From contig NC_135205.1 of assembly GCF_050948175.1 (NCBI RefSeq), positions 3,447,795 to 3,511,794 on the forward strand: DNA of 64,000 nt, given 5' to 3'. Both the position numbers and the translations under genes were made by a program. This DNA comes from Xylocopa sonorina. Lineage: Eukaryota; Arthropoda; Insecta; Hymenoptera; Apidae. Position 1 is the stretch's first letter, and each line of letters begins with the position of its first letter. The notes under the pieces are model-generated. The model saw nothing but the letters and a program-made list of their open reading frames with translations, was not told the DNA's origin and did not search any database. Below, piece after piece: positions 46,401 to 58,828 of the stretch.

Positions 46401-48081
46401 CGATAGTTTCGCGAACCTCGATCATTTCCCTCGATACGACCGTCGAGTTTCATCGTCCCGCGTTTTAATTGTTTAGCATCGCGTTCACCTGCTGCACTCT
46501 CAACCCCGTGGATGCACGCGTTGAACGCGCGCAGCGGCTACCGTTTGCATTTGGATTAGCTGAAACCTGAAATGCTGGCGAGAGATTGCGCGTTACCAGA
46601 GATCTGAGATCAGCAACGAGGTGTAAAAACAGCCTGTCGTTACTGAGAGTCGTAACAATGTTACACTGGTTCACGTCTCAACGCGCGTGGCGCGTTTAGG
46701 ATAGCACAGTCAGAAGAATCGCTGAGAGTAATTACATTATACTATGTACACACTGTTTTACTTATCCCAACGCGTAACACTGCAAACGAAATTCCTCTCA
46801 GAACGCTTTCACCCTGCTACTCATCCAATTTCACGTATCACCCTTCGAAAAGCTGCGAACACTCGATGGTACTCTTCGTTACTCGTAGTCAAACCCATGC
46901 TGAACCGATTCTCAGCGCCAAACATTCCAACAATCTAGCAGACAGCGAATGGTCAGCGCGTCGACCACCGTCGTCGACCCCTTACGACGCGAGAATCCTA
47001 AGGGATCGTCTGGCATAAAATATCCAGCGTGGCCATTACGCTCAATTATTTACCTCTGCGGGGTAAAAACGAGCGGGAGAGGAGAGAAAAAAAGGGAAAG
47101 AGAGAGAGAGACTGGCGATTGCTACGTCAGATAGGAGGCTCGGGGTTGGAAGGTTCGGCTCGCGATAGACGCGCGCGCACCGCTCGAGCAAGGGCGGGCT
47201 TAATGGGGCGCGGATACGCGTTCCTAGGGGTGTCGCGTTCACGTCGAGTGATCGATCACGGTTTATCCGGCCTTAGCCCTGTTATAATGCGCCACCCCGT
47301 AGACGCCTCGAGCTCGACGAGCGAGATCACGCGCGCTGGATGATAAATTTCTGAAAGGCATCAGTCACGGTGCACCGGGTCACCGTGTTTACCATGAATA
47401 AAATTTGTATCGCGATTGAACGCGACAGGGCGCAGGGGTGTTCTGGCGAGGCGAAGACTACTTTCAGCCGCGCATCTGCGTAAGAAACGTCGCGAGACGA
47501 GCTGGTCGAGGTTTCGAACAGGGGTTGCTGCGATAGGTGCGTGCGGATCATCGTTTACAGCGTTCTATGCGTAGTACTTGTGCTTTGATTATGGCTCGAT
47601 GGAAGTAATTGACGCGAGGAAACAGCGACGTGCAACTCGCGCGATCGATCGAAGGTGTACGAGAAACTCTTTTTTTTTTTCTAATTGCTTCAAGTACAAT
47701 ATTTTCCCATTTCAGCCGCGATGTACGAAGTTGAAGTGGTACGCGTGTATTTCATTAAAGATAGCGCGAGCAGCGGCGAGAAATAAGATATTGCTCGCGG
47801 TAGTTTCGATGGTATCTGGCTGGTTTTTTGTCTCGTCTGATTTGCTTATCGCTGTAGCTTTGCAAGTATCATTCGAGTCTAGTTAGATCGGAGCTTACTC
47901 TTCCTAGCACCTACTCAGCGAGCAGCAATAGTAATTATTGTATATAAATCAGTTGTTGCAGCAATTAGAGTTCCGGTTTCCAGATCATAATGTACGGTCG
48001 CTGTCGAGTATCACTCTTTCCCTCTGATTATCGAAGTTAAAAAATTCCACTTATCGTTAATTTTATATGTGAATTGCAAAT

Positions 48082-48098
48082 GGCCCGCTCGGCGGGCC
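48082..48098. repeat. Perfect 7-bp hairpin in an enhancer-like block
   Basis: GGCCCGC, loop TCG, GCGGGCC, flanked by AT-rich words including gtgaattgcaaat, gataaagcggataaag and taaatgataattg. The block 47.9-48.25 kb looks like a conserved non-coding element, judged by word composition only. Confidence 0.55.
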
Positions 48099-49253
48099 AA
48101 GATAAAGCGGATAAAGTAAATGATAATTGAAGGAGAAGTTCAGTATTTCCACTCTAATTGTAAGATAATTAGATCACACTAAGCAAATGTTGTTACAAAT
48201 AATTGTAACGCAATGTAATTACTTATAGCAGTTGTTGCAGCCGATAAGGGAGGCACGTGAATCGGTGGTACACACTCGAACGCGTGGAAACCGTGCTCGT
48301 CTCACGTACACGCACACCGTTGCCGCGTAAAATATATCGTCGCTTTAGATAGCACTTTTATCGGCCGGAATTATGCGCATGAATATGCCATTACGTTTCA
48401 ACCGAGTTGCACAATTAAAATGCTCCTTCTCAGAGGAGAAACACGAAATGTTACATAATAACAGTCCTTCCACGGTCGTAACAAAGAGTATTGCTCTAAA
48501 AAAAAAAAAGGAACGAGGAAATCTGGTGTTAACGTTAATGTTACCGATGCCACGACGATGTTGCAGAGATTTTAACTACCTGCGTGCGCGTACTTAACGC
48601 CGGTATCCGTATCTTAAACTAAAGATAAAGAATCGTATCTGAGGTTTTTCTTAATTTCGTGGTAAAAACGTGTTCCACCGCAACAGGAACTCACATAAAT
48701 TGCATACCAAATGATAAACCATTCCGAGTCTATTATACGAGTCGAGTTTTTAAGATAAAATGTTTAGAGAAGTTATTATCCCCGGGGATATCCGTTACAC
48801 TGAATAGCGAGAATCGTAAAGCGCGCCAATTACATAAATCACTCGGTCGAGGTCCGTAGGCAGGAGAAAAAATGGTAGGAAAAAAATCGAATCGCTAATT
48901 TCGTCTCGCGTAAATATAAAAGAAACACGCCACTTCCGTAACGTACGTTCCGCGGTCCCGTTCCAACGGAAGTGCAACTCTCTACCCTGGAACGGTGACG
49001 TACAGATACGAGCGGCCATTCATAAACCCGCAACTCGTCGCGAGACACGTGGCTACCTTGTCGCGAAACTCGATTCGCTGTTACGCGTTCCGTTTACACG
49101 AGCATTGCGCCAGGGGTGCAAAAAACAAGGCGCAGACAAGAAGAGGCTCAGCAGCCACCAAAGTTCTAGCTCGACTCGAGGGATCGACAAAAACGCCGCG
49201 ACCTTCTTCTTGCCACTGCGATTCCCAGAATCGCCAGGAGAACACAGTTGACT

Positions 49254-49273
49254 AAAAAAAAAAAAAAAAAAAA
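49254..49273 (+). repeat. A20 homopolymer
   Basis: A run of 20 A inside otherwise GC-rich DNA; no retroelement body recognised upstream. Confidence 0.8.
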
Positions 49274-52240
49274 CGCAGAAAGCAAGAAATCCATACGACG
49301 AATCTCAGAAACAGAAAAAACTCTATCGTTCGAAGCTGCGCGTGAATGGTCAACGAACGTGAACGCTAAAGGGTGGGCGGCAGAAGGCAAGGGTGCCAAA
49401 GTGGCGAGGCCTCGTCGTTCCTGCGTTCGAGGCTGCTTACGCGAAACCGTGGCCCGTGTTTACTAACAGACCTTTTTTCTCACGGATCGTAGCGTGAAAC
49501 GCCGGATGGTGGAGAACGTGGCGCGAACCCACGAAACCCTCGTTGCTCTCGTGCATGCCCGTTCGAGAACCATAAACACGATTACGAGCGACGAGAGGAA
49601 AGAGAGAACGCGCCCAGTCGGTGCGTTCACTCGCACGAAAAACGAGGGTGGTGTTTGGGAGCCAGGAACGGCAGGAGCGGCGAAGGATGTCGCGCTTAGG
49701 AAAGAGAACTGGGAATTTGGTAATTCGAGAGGCATAATCGGATCGACGGTGTTCCGTTTCGCGAGCCTGACGAATCGCGACGGCGAACGTTCGAATCCTC
49801 CTGGCCTCGTTACCGTACAGAGAGATCAGCTGTTGTTATCCCTCCACGCGTTGATCTTCGAAACCCTCGAAACGACAGGAAAATATCGGCGCAACGACGC
49901 CTCGCCTCGTAACCGTTCCCATTCAGAGGCTGCTAATTAGGTACAGCCGTCTAATTGGCGGGACGCGGAGATCGTTACGGTTCTGGTCGGTCGATCGAAT
50001 CTTCTTAGAAGATCTTTGATCTTTTTTTTTTTCTACCCCTCTTCATTCCCCTTCGCTCTTGGTTCACCGTCGTCGAATCGTATTTCAGTGGATTTCGAGG
50101 CGCTTGCTGTTTCGTCAGTGAGTTAGGCTACGAGGGTAGATTTTGGTAGCACTCCAATTCTCTTGAATCGAATATCGGATGCTTGCATCAGGGACGGAAA
50201 TAAATGTTCGAGGTGATTCGAAGCTACTATATTAAAAGTGAAGTATCTTGTTTCTGAAGAAATTCTTCTTAAATTTGTCAGTCTGAAATGAAAATCCAAT
50301 ATGGAGCGTACCAATAGCCTGCGTGGTATCACTCAACGTGTTATGTGAATCGTACATAAGACAATGTATCGAGACGGAGGGAACAAGTTATCGTTCGCGC
50401 GAAGATAAATCGTTTCCAAGAGAATCGCGACTGTTTAATCGCGTTCTACGATGAGATCGCGATATCAGAAACGAAACGTTCGATTTCGCAGCGGTTTTTT
50501 TCCAGCCAGTCGCGAACTCTGATTCTTGCTTAACCAATTTGGCCGCGTTCCTCGTCCGTCTCGAATACGTCCAAGAGACGAAAAGAAAGCCCCGCGGAGG
50601 GGTGTCTGCTTTTCCCGCGGAGTCGAGTTTTGGCTCGTTGCCGGCGGATCGAGCGAGAATCGTCTCGGATCCGTGGTTCAACCGTGGTATATTTCCTCGA
50701 GCTGGCGAACAAGTGACTGATAGTTTACAAGGGCCACGAGTCTCGATGGTTCTCCGCGAACACGACGAGCCTCCGATCGACGACGTCTCCGCGCTCGACG
50801 AAGATTCTCGTCGCACTCGTGGCATTAATTGGTCGAATACATCGCATCGAGCACACCAACTACGCGAACGATCTCTTAGCCAGCAAAATTCAGAGCCTAG
50901 AATCTCACCAGTGAGCACGTTGCTCGAAGGTTCGCTTTTCCAATTTCTACCCAGGTCCTCGACCCTGCGAACGATCCAGCACCGCGAACAATGGACAACT
51001 CGACGGAGAAAGACACGATTGGCCAGGAAGGAAGGAAACAAAGATTTCCACTGGCATTGTCCTCGATACGAGTCTTCGAAACGGTCGAAAAGTCAGCTGA
51101 AAGGGTTAAAAGGGGATTAGGAGGAGGCTCGAGGGCGAAGATCGCCAGGCGTCCCGTAAATGTTTCGCGGAAGTCGAATAATTGGGGTACACCGCGTACA
51201 CGTTTCGCCAATGGCTTAACGGTATAGACGTTGACATTGTTACGCCCGTGGGCACAATGGAGGAGACAGTTGGGGTGTTTCGCAGGCATTACGCAGGGAC
51301 AGTGGACGGGTTAGGTCGCGCGGCCTATTGTATCAACGCGGTGCCGCCGCGTATTTATACCCGGTGTACCGTTCGGAAACGCCTTCCATCTTAATATAAC
51401 TCCATTTCCATGAAGCGCGCGTTTCGCTGCTCCGTCTCGCTTGGCGCGTTGCGTAACGATCGATCGATCCAGGTGGAAGCCAGTTCTCGAGCGAACCTCG
51501 TGAGCCACGAGTACGATCGGGACATCCGTTTCGATCTTCGAACATGAAAATTCGACTCCATTAAAATGCTATTAAAACAGCCAAACTTCTTCGAATCGCG
51601 CACCATCTCTTTCTACTTTACACGAATACATCTCGTTTCGTTAATTTCGTATTTCGTCACAAGAATGCGTTGTTATTAACATTATCGCGATATTTATTCA
51701 TCGTTAGAGCATTTCTCTGTTAATAACTCTGTGAACTCGAAATCTATCGCGGTACGTTCAATGTTTGCCTCGATGTTGCATCGTTGGAGCAGGTCGAGGG
51801 TGGCCATGGAAGTTTCTCAGCGAACAATTCGTTCGACTTCGATTCCTGGCGGAAAATGAACGTCGTACGATCGCGTTTCTCTCTGGAAACACGGGCATTG
51901 GTTCCCTCGTTACGTAAGAATCGATCATCTTCGGGTATTACGCGGAGTTTAATGGCTCGTGGCTGTTTACCCCGCGAGGGGATCGCACGGGGATGCGGAG
52001 TCCCTCGTTACTATCGACAAGCTCGGTTCCATCTCGCAGGCGTGATTTATCGCGAAATAACAGGCTCGAAGTGTCCCGTGCCAGGTAAAGCCCCGACAAT
52101 GTCCGGAACACCTACGAATTAACCGGATAAATGGTGTTTCGACCCAGAGAGGATCCGCTCTCGCAGTGATCGTGCGATTTTGGCTGCGCGTGGAGGGCCA
52201 CGCTCGTTTCCTGTGCCGTTTCCCTCGCCAACGGTTCGAC

Positions 52241-52910
52241 GCATCGACCATTTCTAACGTCAACAGTCTTCGTCGAAGCTTGCGCGACTCGTTGATTTTA
52301 AGAAGGATTCGAATCGAAAGAGTTCAATCGTAGCCAACAACGCGATCGTTTTTAACAGTCGACGCAACGATAATTGCTTTCAAAGCGAAGGTAATGAAAT
52401 CATCGATGCATCGACCATTTCTAACGTCAACAGTCTTCGTCGAAGCTTGCGCGACTCGTTGATTTTAAAAAGTATTCGAATCGAAAGTGTTCAATCGTAG
52501 CCAACAACGCGATCATTTTTAACAGTCGACGCAACGATAATTGCTTTCAAAGGGGAGATAATGAAATTACCGATGCATCGACCATTTCTAACGTCAAAAG
52601 TCTTCGTCGAAGCTTGCGCGACTCGTTGATTTTAAGAAGGATTTGAATATAAAAAGAGTTCAATCGTAGCCAACAACGCGATCTTTTTTAACAGTCGACG
52701 CAACGATAATTGCTTTCAAAGCGAAGGTAATGAAATCATCGATGCATCGACCATTTCTAACGTCAAAAGTCTTCGTCGAAGCTAGCGCGACTCGTTGATT
52801 TTAAAAAGTATTCGAATCGAAAGAGTTCAATCGTAGCTAACAACGCGATTATTTTTAACAGTCGACGCAACGATATTTGCTTTCAAAGCAGAGGTAATTA
52901 AATTACCAAT
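52241..52910. repeat. Tandem array F: 167-bp unit, four copies in an ABAB pattern
   Basis: Copies start at 52241, 52408, 52575 and 52744 (gcatcgaccatttctaacg). Copies 1 and 3 share agaaggat and aatcatcgat; copies 2 and 4 share aaaagtat and aattacc. This means a 334-336-bp dimer was duplicated after the two monomers had diverged. The array ends cleanly at the next gcat at 52911. Confidence 0.93.
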
Positions 52911-53588
52911 GCATTCGAGTATTGTTTCGATCTTGCGAAGCTGACTTACCGTTACGCTGATAGTTCCTCGATCGTGGACTGGGGGACGCGTTATTTAAAT
53001 AACTAGATACGCGAACGGTTGACTTTGCTGAAAACACAAGGACGAGACACGGAGTGTATCTGCTTCCATTACGAAATACCTGAAAAAGATTCTCATTTGT
53101 TATTCTAACCGGTGGAAACGGACGCCACGCGTAAAGCAAATGTACCCGGTTGTGTTTATCAACGAGATTTAATAGCCGCAACAAAATCTACAAAACAAAT
53201 GCCGTTGGTCGCCGCGAATGGGATTATTATACGTAAGGCTTTATAATAATAATCAGCGTTCGCGAGCGGCGCGTTTGGGCTAAGAAAAAGAGAAAAGAAA
53301 AAACGGAAAAAGCGTCGCGCGAAGATATTACTTATGCCCGTGGAAGGAATTAAGATTACTTAACGATGTCTTTGAAAGCGGTGCTTATAAATCGCGATGC
53401 GCCGCTGCTCATTGCCTGGCGCCCGTCCGAATGAATAGTCGTTCTCGCTCCCTTGCCTGAAACGTGTAATTATCCTATTTTCATCGAGAAGCGTACTCGT
53501 TCGTGCAATGAAGTACGCGCGGCTCAGATGTCTCAAAATCAATCCAGTCAACGGATATTTACGCCGTTCTCTATCGCGCGTTCTACCT

Positions 53589-53614
53589 TTCTCTCTCTCT
53601 CTCTCTCTCTCTCT
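53589..53614 (+). repeat. (CT)n microsatellite
   Basis: About 13 CT units followed by a T-rich stretch. Confidence 0.85.
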
Positions 53615-54514
53615 TTATTTTTGCGCGTTGTCTCGTTTTCAGTTAATTCGCGTAAATCGCGAAGGCGTGTCCACGCGTACGCTCGCGACTCGCGCTCGAA
53701 GAAAAGTGGTGCACGAGCGGAGAGCCGTGTTACGCGCGCGAATAATTGATCGCTTGATCGGGAAACGGTGAATAACGGGGGTTGAAAGAGAAGAAAAAGA
53801 GCGGTGGGAGGGGCGGTGGTAACGCGAGGACTGAAACGCGAACAGGTTTCGGCGGGCCAGTTTTTGCTCGTCGCGTTGGTTTATTAATGCAACGGATGAT
53901 CGTTCCTCGCTTCGTTAAAACGTAATCACGTTCAATTATCCGAACAAAGTGTCCGCCATTTCGGTCGGATAATCGAGGTCGCGCTGTAATTTGAATAAAC
54001 CACCGCGCGAAAAATCCGCCGATTCGTATCGCGGGTAAAAACGGGGACGTTAACCGACCCGGGGGCTTTCATCGAGGGCGAAAAATATTTCCACGGAACA
54101 AACGCCGCGTCCACGGCGTTCTCCACCGCCGTTAGAAACGACGACGCTTAATAATTGAACACCAAACGCGTCGCATCGCGACGCTGCACAGACTCGAAAA
54201 CGATTTCGACCACGAATATTTCCCACGGAAGAGGCGTCGAGTGGAAGCAAGGAAACGAGACGGTAACGAGCGAAAAAAAAACGACAGCCGGACGAGTCGA
54301 AACTGAAAGAAGGCGAGCAAAAGTGGAAGGCGAGAAACGCACCGCGAGAGATCCTGCGACTCGAGGATTAAGCAGGAAAGCAGCCGCGTCTGGCCCATCC
54401 TTTAATCCGGCTGAATATTAACCAGATTCGCGGCTCTGCTCCTTTCATATTTCGCCTGGTGACGGCATTCTTCGACCGCGTCGCTATCTCGCCAGCCGAA
54501 CCCAGAACGTTCGA

Positions 54515-54690
54515 TAAAGAAAAAAGAGAAAAATAAGAAGAAGACGAAGAAGAGTTGAGAACGATAGGGAAAAAATACGTTCGCGGTAAAGAACGAAAAA
54601 AACAAAAAAAAAAGGAAGAAGAAGAAGAACTGAGAAGCAATGAGCGTGAAAAAAGTAATGAAAAAAAAAAAAAAAAAATAGAAGAGGAAG
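54515..54690 (+). repeat. Long purine (A/G) tract
   Basis: A stretch of about 175 bp made almost only of A and G, with an A19-type run near 54660-54678. It could form triplex DNA or reflect simple slippage. The Lys/Glu-rich frame across it (54555-54827) is a composition artefact. Confidence 0.75.
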
Positions 54691-56149
54691 AAAAAGGTGC
54701 AAGTTCGAAGACTGGAAAGGAAACGGACGCTTGTCGTCGATTCGCGGCATTATGCTCGTCGCGAGGGGTACGCGGCGAGTGTACGCGCGCGGCGGTGTGT
54801 CGCTCGCGTGAACGCGCAGGGGGGTGAAAGTGTGCGCGCGGGATGAGAGAGAGTCATAAAATCGAGCGAAGTGAACGCCAGGAGGGAGACACTGAGTGAT
54901 GTCGGTGACAGCCGCCTCTCTGCCCTCCTCCGCCTCCGCCGCCTCCTGTCGCTATTACTCACCCAACGCCGAATACCATTCAAAGTTCGAAACCGCACGT
55001 TCGCGACCCAATTCCTGCGTGGAGAGTCAGCTGTTCGTTCGGTTCATTCAAAGCTCGATCGACCGCCGCCGCCGGCTGCCCGTTCCCGCGGCCAGACGCG
55101 TCGAATTAATAACCGGAAAGTAACGAAAAAGAAACAAGCTGGGGGGATGGAAAAAATAGAGAAAAGTGTCTCTTTCTCTCGAGAGAGAGAGAGAAAGAGA
55201 AAGAGAAGACGTTTAGCGCGCGAGTTTCACCCTTCGACCCAGCGCAGCAGCAACCCCCGTCCGTTGGCGCAATGAAATATGGCAGCCAGTCCAAAATGAC
55301 ACCGTCGATACGTCCACCGATCTTGTCCTCGTCGAGTCGTTCCGCGCGCGCGACGACGCACGAACGACGAAAGACAACCAACGGACCGTCCGACGGGCAG
55401 CATTTAGTCGGGCCTCGTTATTTGTCAGGATCATCGACTGCGTTATTTGAGGCGTCGAGCAAGCGCGACGACATTCCTTTGCCAAGAGCCGCGCTGCGCT
55501 CCTCGCGTGTGCTATCCTACTCGCGGCTGTTCTACTATTTCTGTCGCGAGGAGCGCGCACACGGCCTCCTCCCAGGGAGACGACACGTACGAGAAATTTT
55601 CGAGCTCGAGTCTTCTCGTTTTGCGACCCGCGCCACGGTAATCCGCGATCTCGAATCGTTCACCTTCCCCTGTGGATCGTCAAATAACGTAATTACAGAT
55701 GGAAACGATATAACGGAAACGACTCGCATTCGTCAGCCACGCGCATATCACTGACGCGATCAACTTTTCTCAACCACACATATTTACTTCACTCAGAGGG
55801 TTAGAATCGAACGAACACTTGGCGACCACTACGTTAATACAAACTGATCGCACAACATACAGCTTCATAAAAATTATCCAACATCCTCGAGAACATACTG
55901 ATCAACAAACCTGCTCATTTAACAGAGAAAATTGAAACGAACACGAATCACCTTCCATCGCCTCAGTGTATAACGACTCTCATCGAGCGTGTGCAAAAGA
56001 GGGACACCCACTAAAATGGAAATCTGAACGCAGACGGCTAGCGGAAAGTTGTACAGTTGTGGGGAATCGTCGATTTTCTCTGTGCAAGATTGGTAGGAAG
56101 GTTAGACAGAGAGAGATATATAGAGAGAGAGAGAGGACGCATTCCCGTA

Positions 56150-57000
56150 TAGTCGACGATTCGGTCCCCTCGTCCTCGTGCTCGTCGAGCTTTCGTCTCG
56201 TTCCTCGTCGTCGCGTCGTCGTCGTAGTCGTCGTCGTCCGTCGGCGGTCACGTTGGTAGTGGTGTAGCGATGGCGGAGAAACCCGTGGTTCGCGGTCCCG
56301 CCGCGAAGGCGCTGCGCGCGGCGCCGCGTTGGTGGGGATGTGGGCGGCACCGCTGGACGCATTGGCCGCGCTCGATGGGCGTGGCTCGCTGCCTCCCACT
56401 CCAACGCGTAGCGCCGCGCTGATTGACAGTTGGCGAACGACTGCGGACGGCGCAGGATCTAAAACCGCGCTAGGCGCTGCTCTCCACGCTCGCTCGCTCC
56501 GCTCTCTTCTCTTACCCGTGGATATCTCTGCCCGGCGCTTTTTCGTGGGGGAAGAACTCGAAACACGCATATTCCCGTGGTGGCCGCCTTTGCCCGCCGG
56601 CCCGCGCGCACCAACATACAACACGCCAAACCTTCCAACCTTCTGTCCGGCCGGAGTTACGAGTGGCACACGCAGTAGTAGTTACGGTTTAGGGAGGTGG
56701 GTCCGGCCGCCGTCTCTCGCGGACAGCTCTTCTATCGCGCGGTCGCCTCTTCTCGCTTCTCCTCTCCGTGAGCCGGTGTTCCGCGCGTTCAGTAATCGCC
56801 GCGAGGAGGAACGCGCTTCTTCTTCCGCCGCGAGACGACCGTCGAACGACGTGATCTGCGACGTGACCCGCCGCGCGCCTGATCGCCGCGTCCACTGTTT
56901 CGATTCGAGTACGTGTCCAACAGTTCGCGGATAAAACGTGAAACCGACCCGCGGTGGTGTGTCTCGACGTGACTGCGTGTACCACTGTACACGCCCACGT
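56150..57000. promoter_or_regulatory. CpG-rich promoter-like region
   Basis: This is one of the densest CpG stretches of the window (gcgcgcggcgccgcg near 56313-56328). It includes a GC-box-like GGGCGTGGC close to attggccgc (inverted CCAAT) and a TTGACAG near 56422. Initiator-like TCAGT motifs occur at 56789, 57242, 57556 and 57663, without a clear DPE. Together with the leader-like sequence to the right it suggests a broad promoter for a + strand gene. No start site can be fixed. Confidence 0.35.
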
Positions 57001-58828
57001 AGAATACGAGGAGCGTACGAAGGTGATACATCCGCGCGTGCCAGACGACACGCAGAGAGAACGAGCGTCTCGATCATCAGCTTGGTTGTTTCACCAGATT
57101 TTTCTTCTCCTACGAGGCAGGAACCGTTGCGGAGAGAATCTAATTTGGATTTACTAGAATCGTTCTGGACTTTGCCAACGTGCTGCCTGTGCTACTGACA
57201 TTTTGGAGCCAGGTGTGATCAGCTCTCCGCGAGAGCCATCGTCAGTGAGAGATAGCGCGTTTCCGGTGCACGCGTTCCGTTCTTTCCTCCAGTTCCGGGG
57301 CCGCAGTGCGTCGCGCGCGATCGACGGTCACGCAAGGACGCCGTCCGCCTGTGCTCCGTGTCTCCTGTTCGTCTGTTCTCTTCTCGCTCTTTATCCCCCT
57401 CTCTCTCTCATACTCTCGTTCTTTCTCTTCATCTTTCTCTCTGTCTGTCTCTCTTTCTCTCTCTCTCTCGAGAAACGGAAACTGCACACCTTGACTTGGC
57501 GCCAACACCGCAACGGTGCGTCGCGCGGAAGAAAGAGGATGTAAACCGAGTTCCGTCAGTGAGAAACGCAGTCGAGCCCTGAAACCGTCGCCACTCTGCC
57601 CGACACGTTCGCGCGCGCGTCCATTCTCATCGTTCCTCGTGAAAGAACAACAACAACAACAATCAGTGCGTTCGATCGACCAGCCGACGGCGCCGACGAT
57701 CCTCTGCTCCGATCCACAGTGCGGACAGCAATCGATTGGCAGCAGCGACAGTACGTCCCTCACCCATCCGTGATAATCGAAGATCGTGTGATTCGCAATA
57801 ATCGTGGTGATAATCGTCGGTTAACAATCGAAATCAACATCTCGAGCATCGTGATCGCGATTACAAGAAAGTCTCTCGTCCGTCGGTGAACCAACAACCC
57901 AGTCTCCTCCAGTGTCACGATTTTTAAGAACCACCAGAGAGAGAGAGACACAGTTTCATCCCTCCACAGTCCATCGTAGTAATTCTCGAAGGAAGAAACG
58001 ATAGAAACGATCGAGAGAAGAAGATCCTTGAACGGTGGCAAGGTATAGAAAATAGATGAGAGACGACCACGTGCCGCGAAAAGCAAGGGGATCTCTCGTA
58101 TAATGCCGCGAGACTGACGATACGGGGAGGCACGCTCTCTGGCTGTCTGGTCAGCGGAACTTCCGGCGGTGTGACCGGGACGATGAGGAAGCACGTGTGT
58201 CCGGCCGTAGCCGTGGTCCTGCAGCACCGTTCAAGCGCGCGTGCCGAGCTCTGCTGACGCTCGCCGCGATTTTCACGCAGTCGAAAAGGCCGTGTCGCCG
58301 GTCGGCTCGGATCCGGGGAACGTCGAGGACCGACGGAGCCAGAGCACGCCGTGCCAGTGTTCGACTTGGTGGCCGCGGAAGCAACCAGAGCGCACGCGGG
58401 AGCTTCGTTTACCTCGACGCTGTGCCGCGAGGACCCGTCGGCTGCGAGGGTTCATCGACGTTGTTCTCTGCTCGCGTGCAACAACCAGTGCGCTCGATTG
58501 GGAGAGTCGAGGAACAGAGTGATTCGCGAAGAGGAGACGTATTGACTGGATAGAGAGCGCGCAGCAGCCACTGGCTGGGCCCTCTCGACGTTCTTCCGCG
58601 CGCGTCCTTCGACGGGGCGACGATCCGCCGTGATCTGTTCCCGAGTGTGACGGACGGGGAACCGGCTAAACCGATCGCCGCGATAACGCGGATCGAAAAG
58701 TGAGGGAAAAGCAGTGTGTGTGAAGTGTTCGAGGTTACTTGCTTGTACTGTGGGAAAATACAGCCGCTACGGTGGCTCAGCACGCAGAGTTCCCCGGCGC
58801 GGCCAGGGCGTTCATGGCGCAGCCAAGG
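56790..58828 (+). other. Putative long 5' leader exon of an unidentified gene
   Basis: The sequence has the texture of a long insect untranslated leader: CT/GA tracts (57395-57470, 57935-57950), a (CAA)n stretch at 57645-57660, many short upstream ATGs and no long frame with a family signature. It ends in ATG GCG CAG CCA AGG (58814-58828), directly followed by GTATGT, a good splice donor. If used, the first coding residues would be MAQPR with a phase-0 junction. The downstream exons lie outside the window, so the gene cannot be named. The left boundary is arbitrary. The alternative is that this is simply low-complexity intergenic DNA with a chance donor. Confidence 0.35.

Larger units (their letters stand above)
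29310..56100. other. Large intergenic or intronic desert, right part
   Basis: About 27 kb without a recognisable exon or RNA gene. It holds tandem arrays B to F, several microsatellites, GA/CT tracts, and GC-rich words mixed with AT-rich elements (for example near 40.9-41.6, 45.7-46.1, 48.0-48.2 and 53.2 kb). Open frames up to 217 codons (50388-51041 -) have no family motif and no supporting splice structure. Confidence 0.5.

Noticed and set aside
49785..49800. GTTCGAATCC-type tRNA B-box
   Set aside because: No A box at the right distance and no acceptor stem or cloverleaf could be drawn around it.
50388..51041. 217-codon open frame on the - strand, with a 193-codon frame on the opposite strand
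   Set aside because: Both frames are Arg/Ser-rich, overlap each other and show no family motif or splice context.
54555..54827. Lys/Glu-rich frame resembling a charged coiled coil
   Set aside because: It is a translation of the purine tract; AAA, GAA and AAG codons arise from A/G simple sequence.
55980..56669. 229-codon open frame on the - strand
   Set aside because: It crosses the CpG-rich promoter-like block, and its translation is Arg/Ser/Thr/Ala low-complexity with no domain. Stop codons are rare there because of composition.
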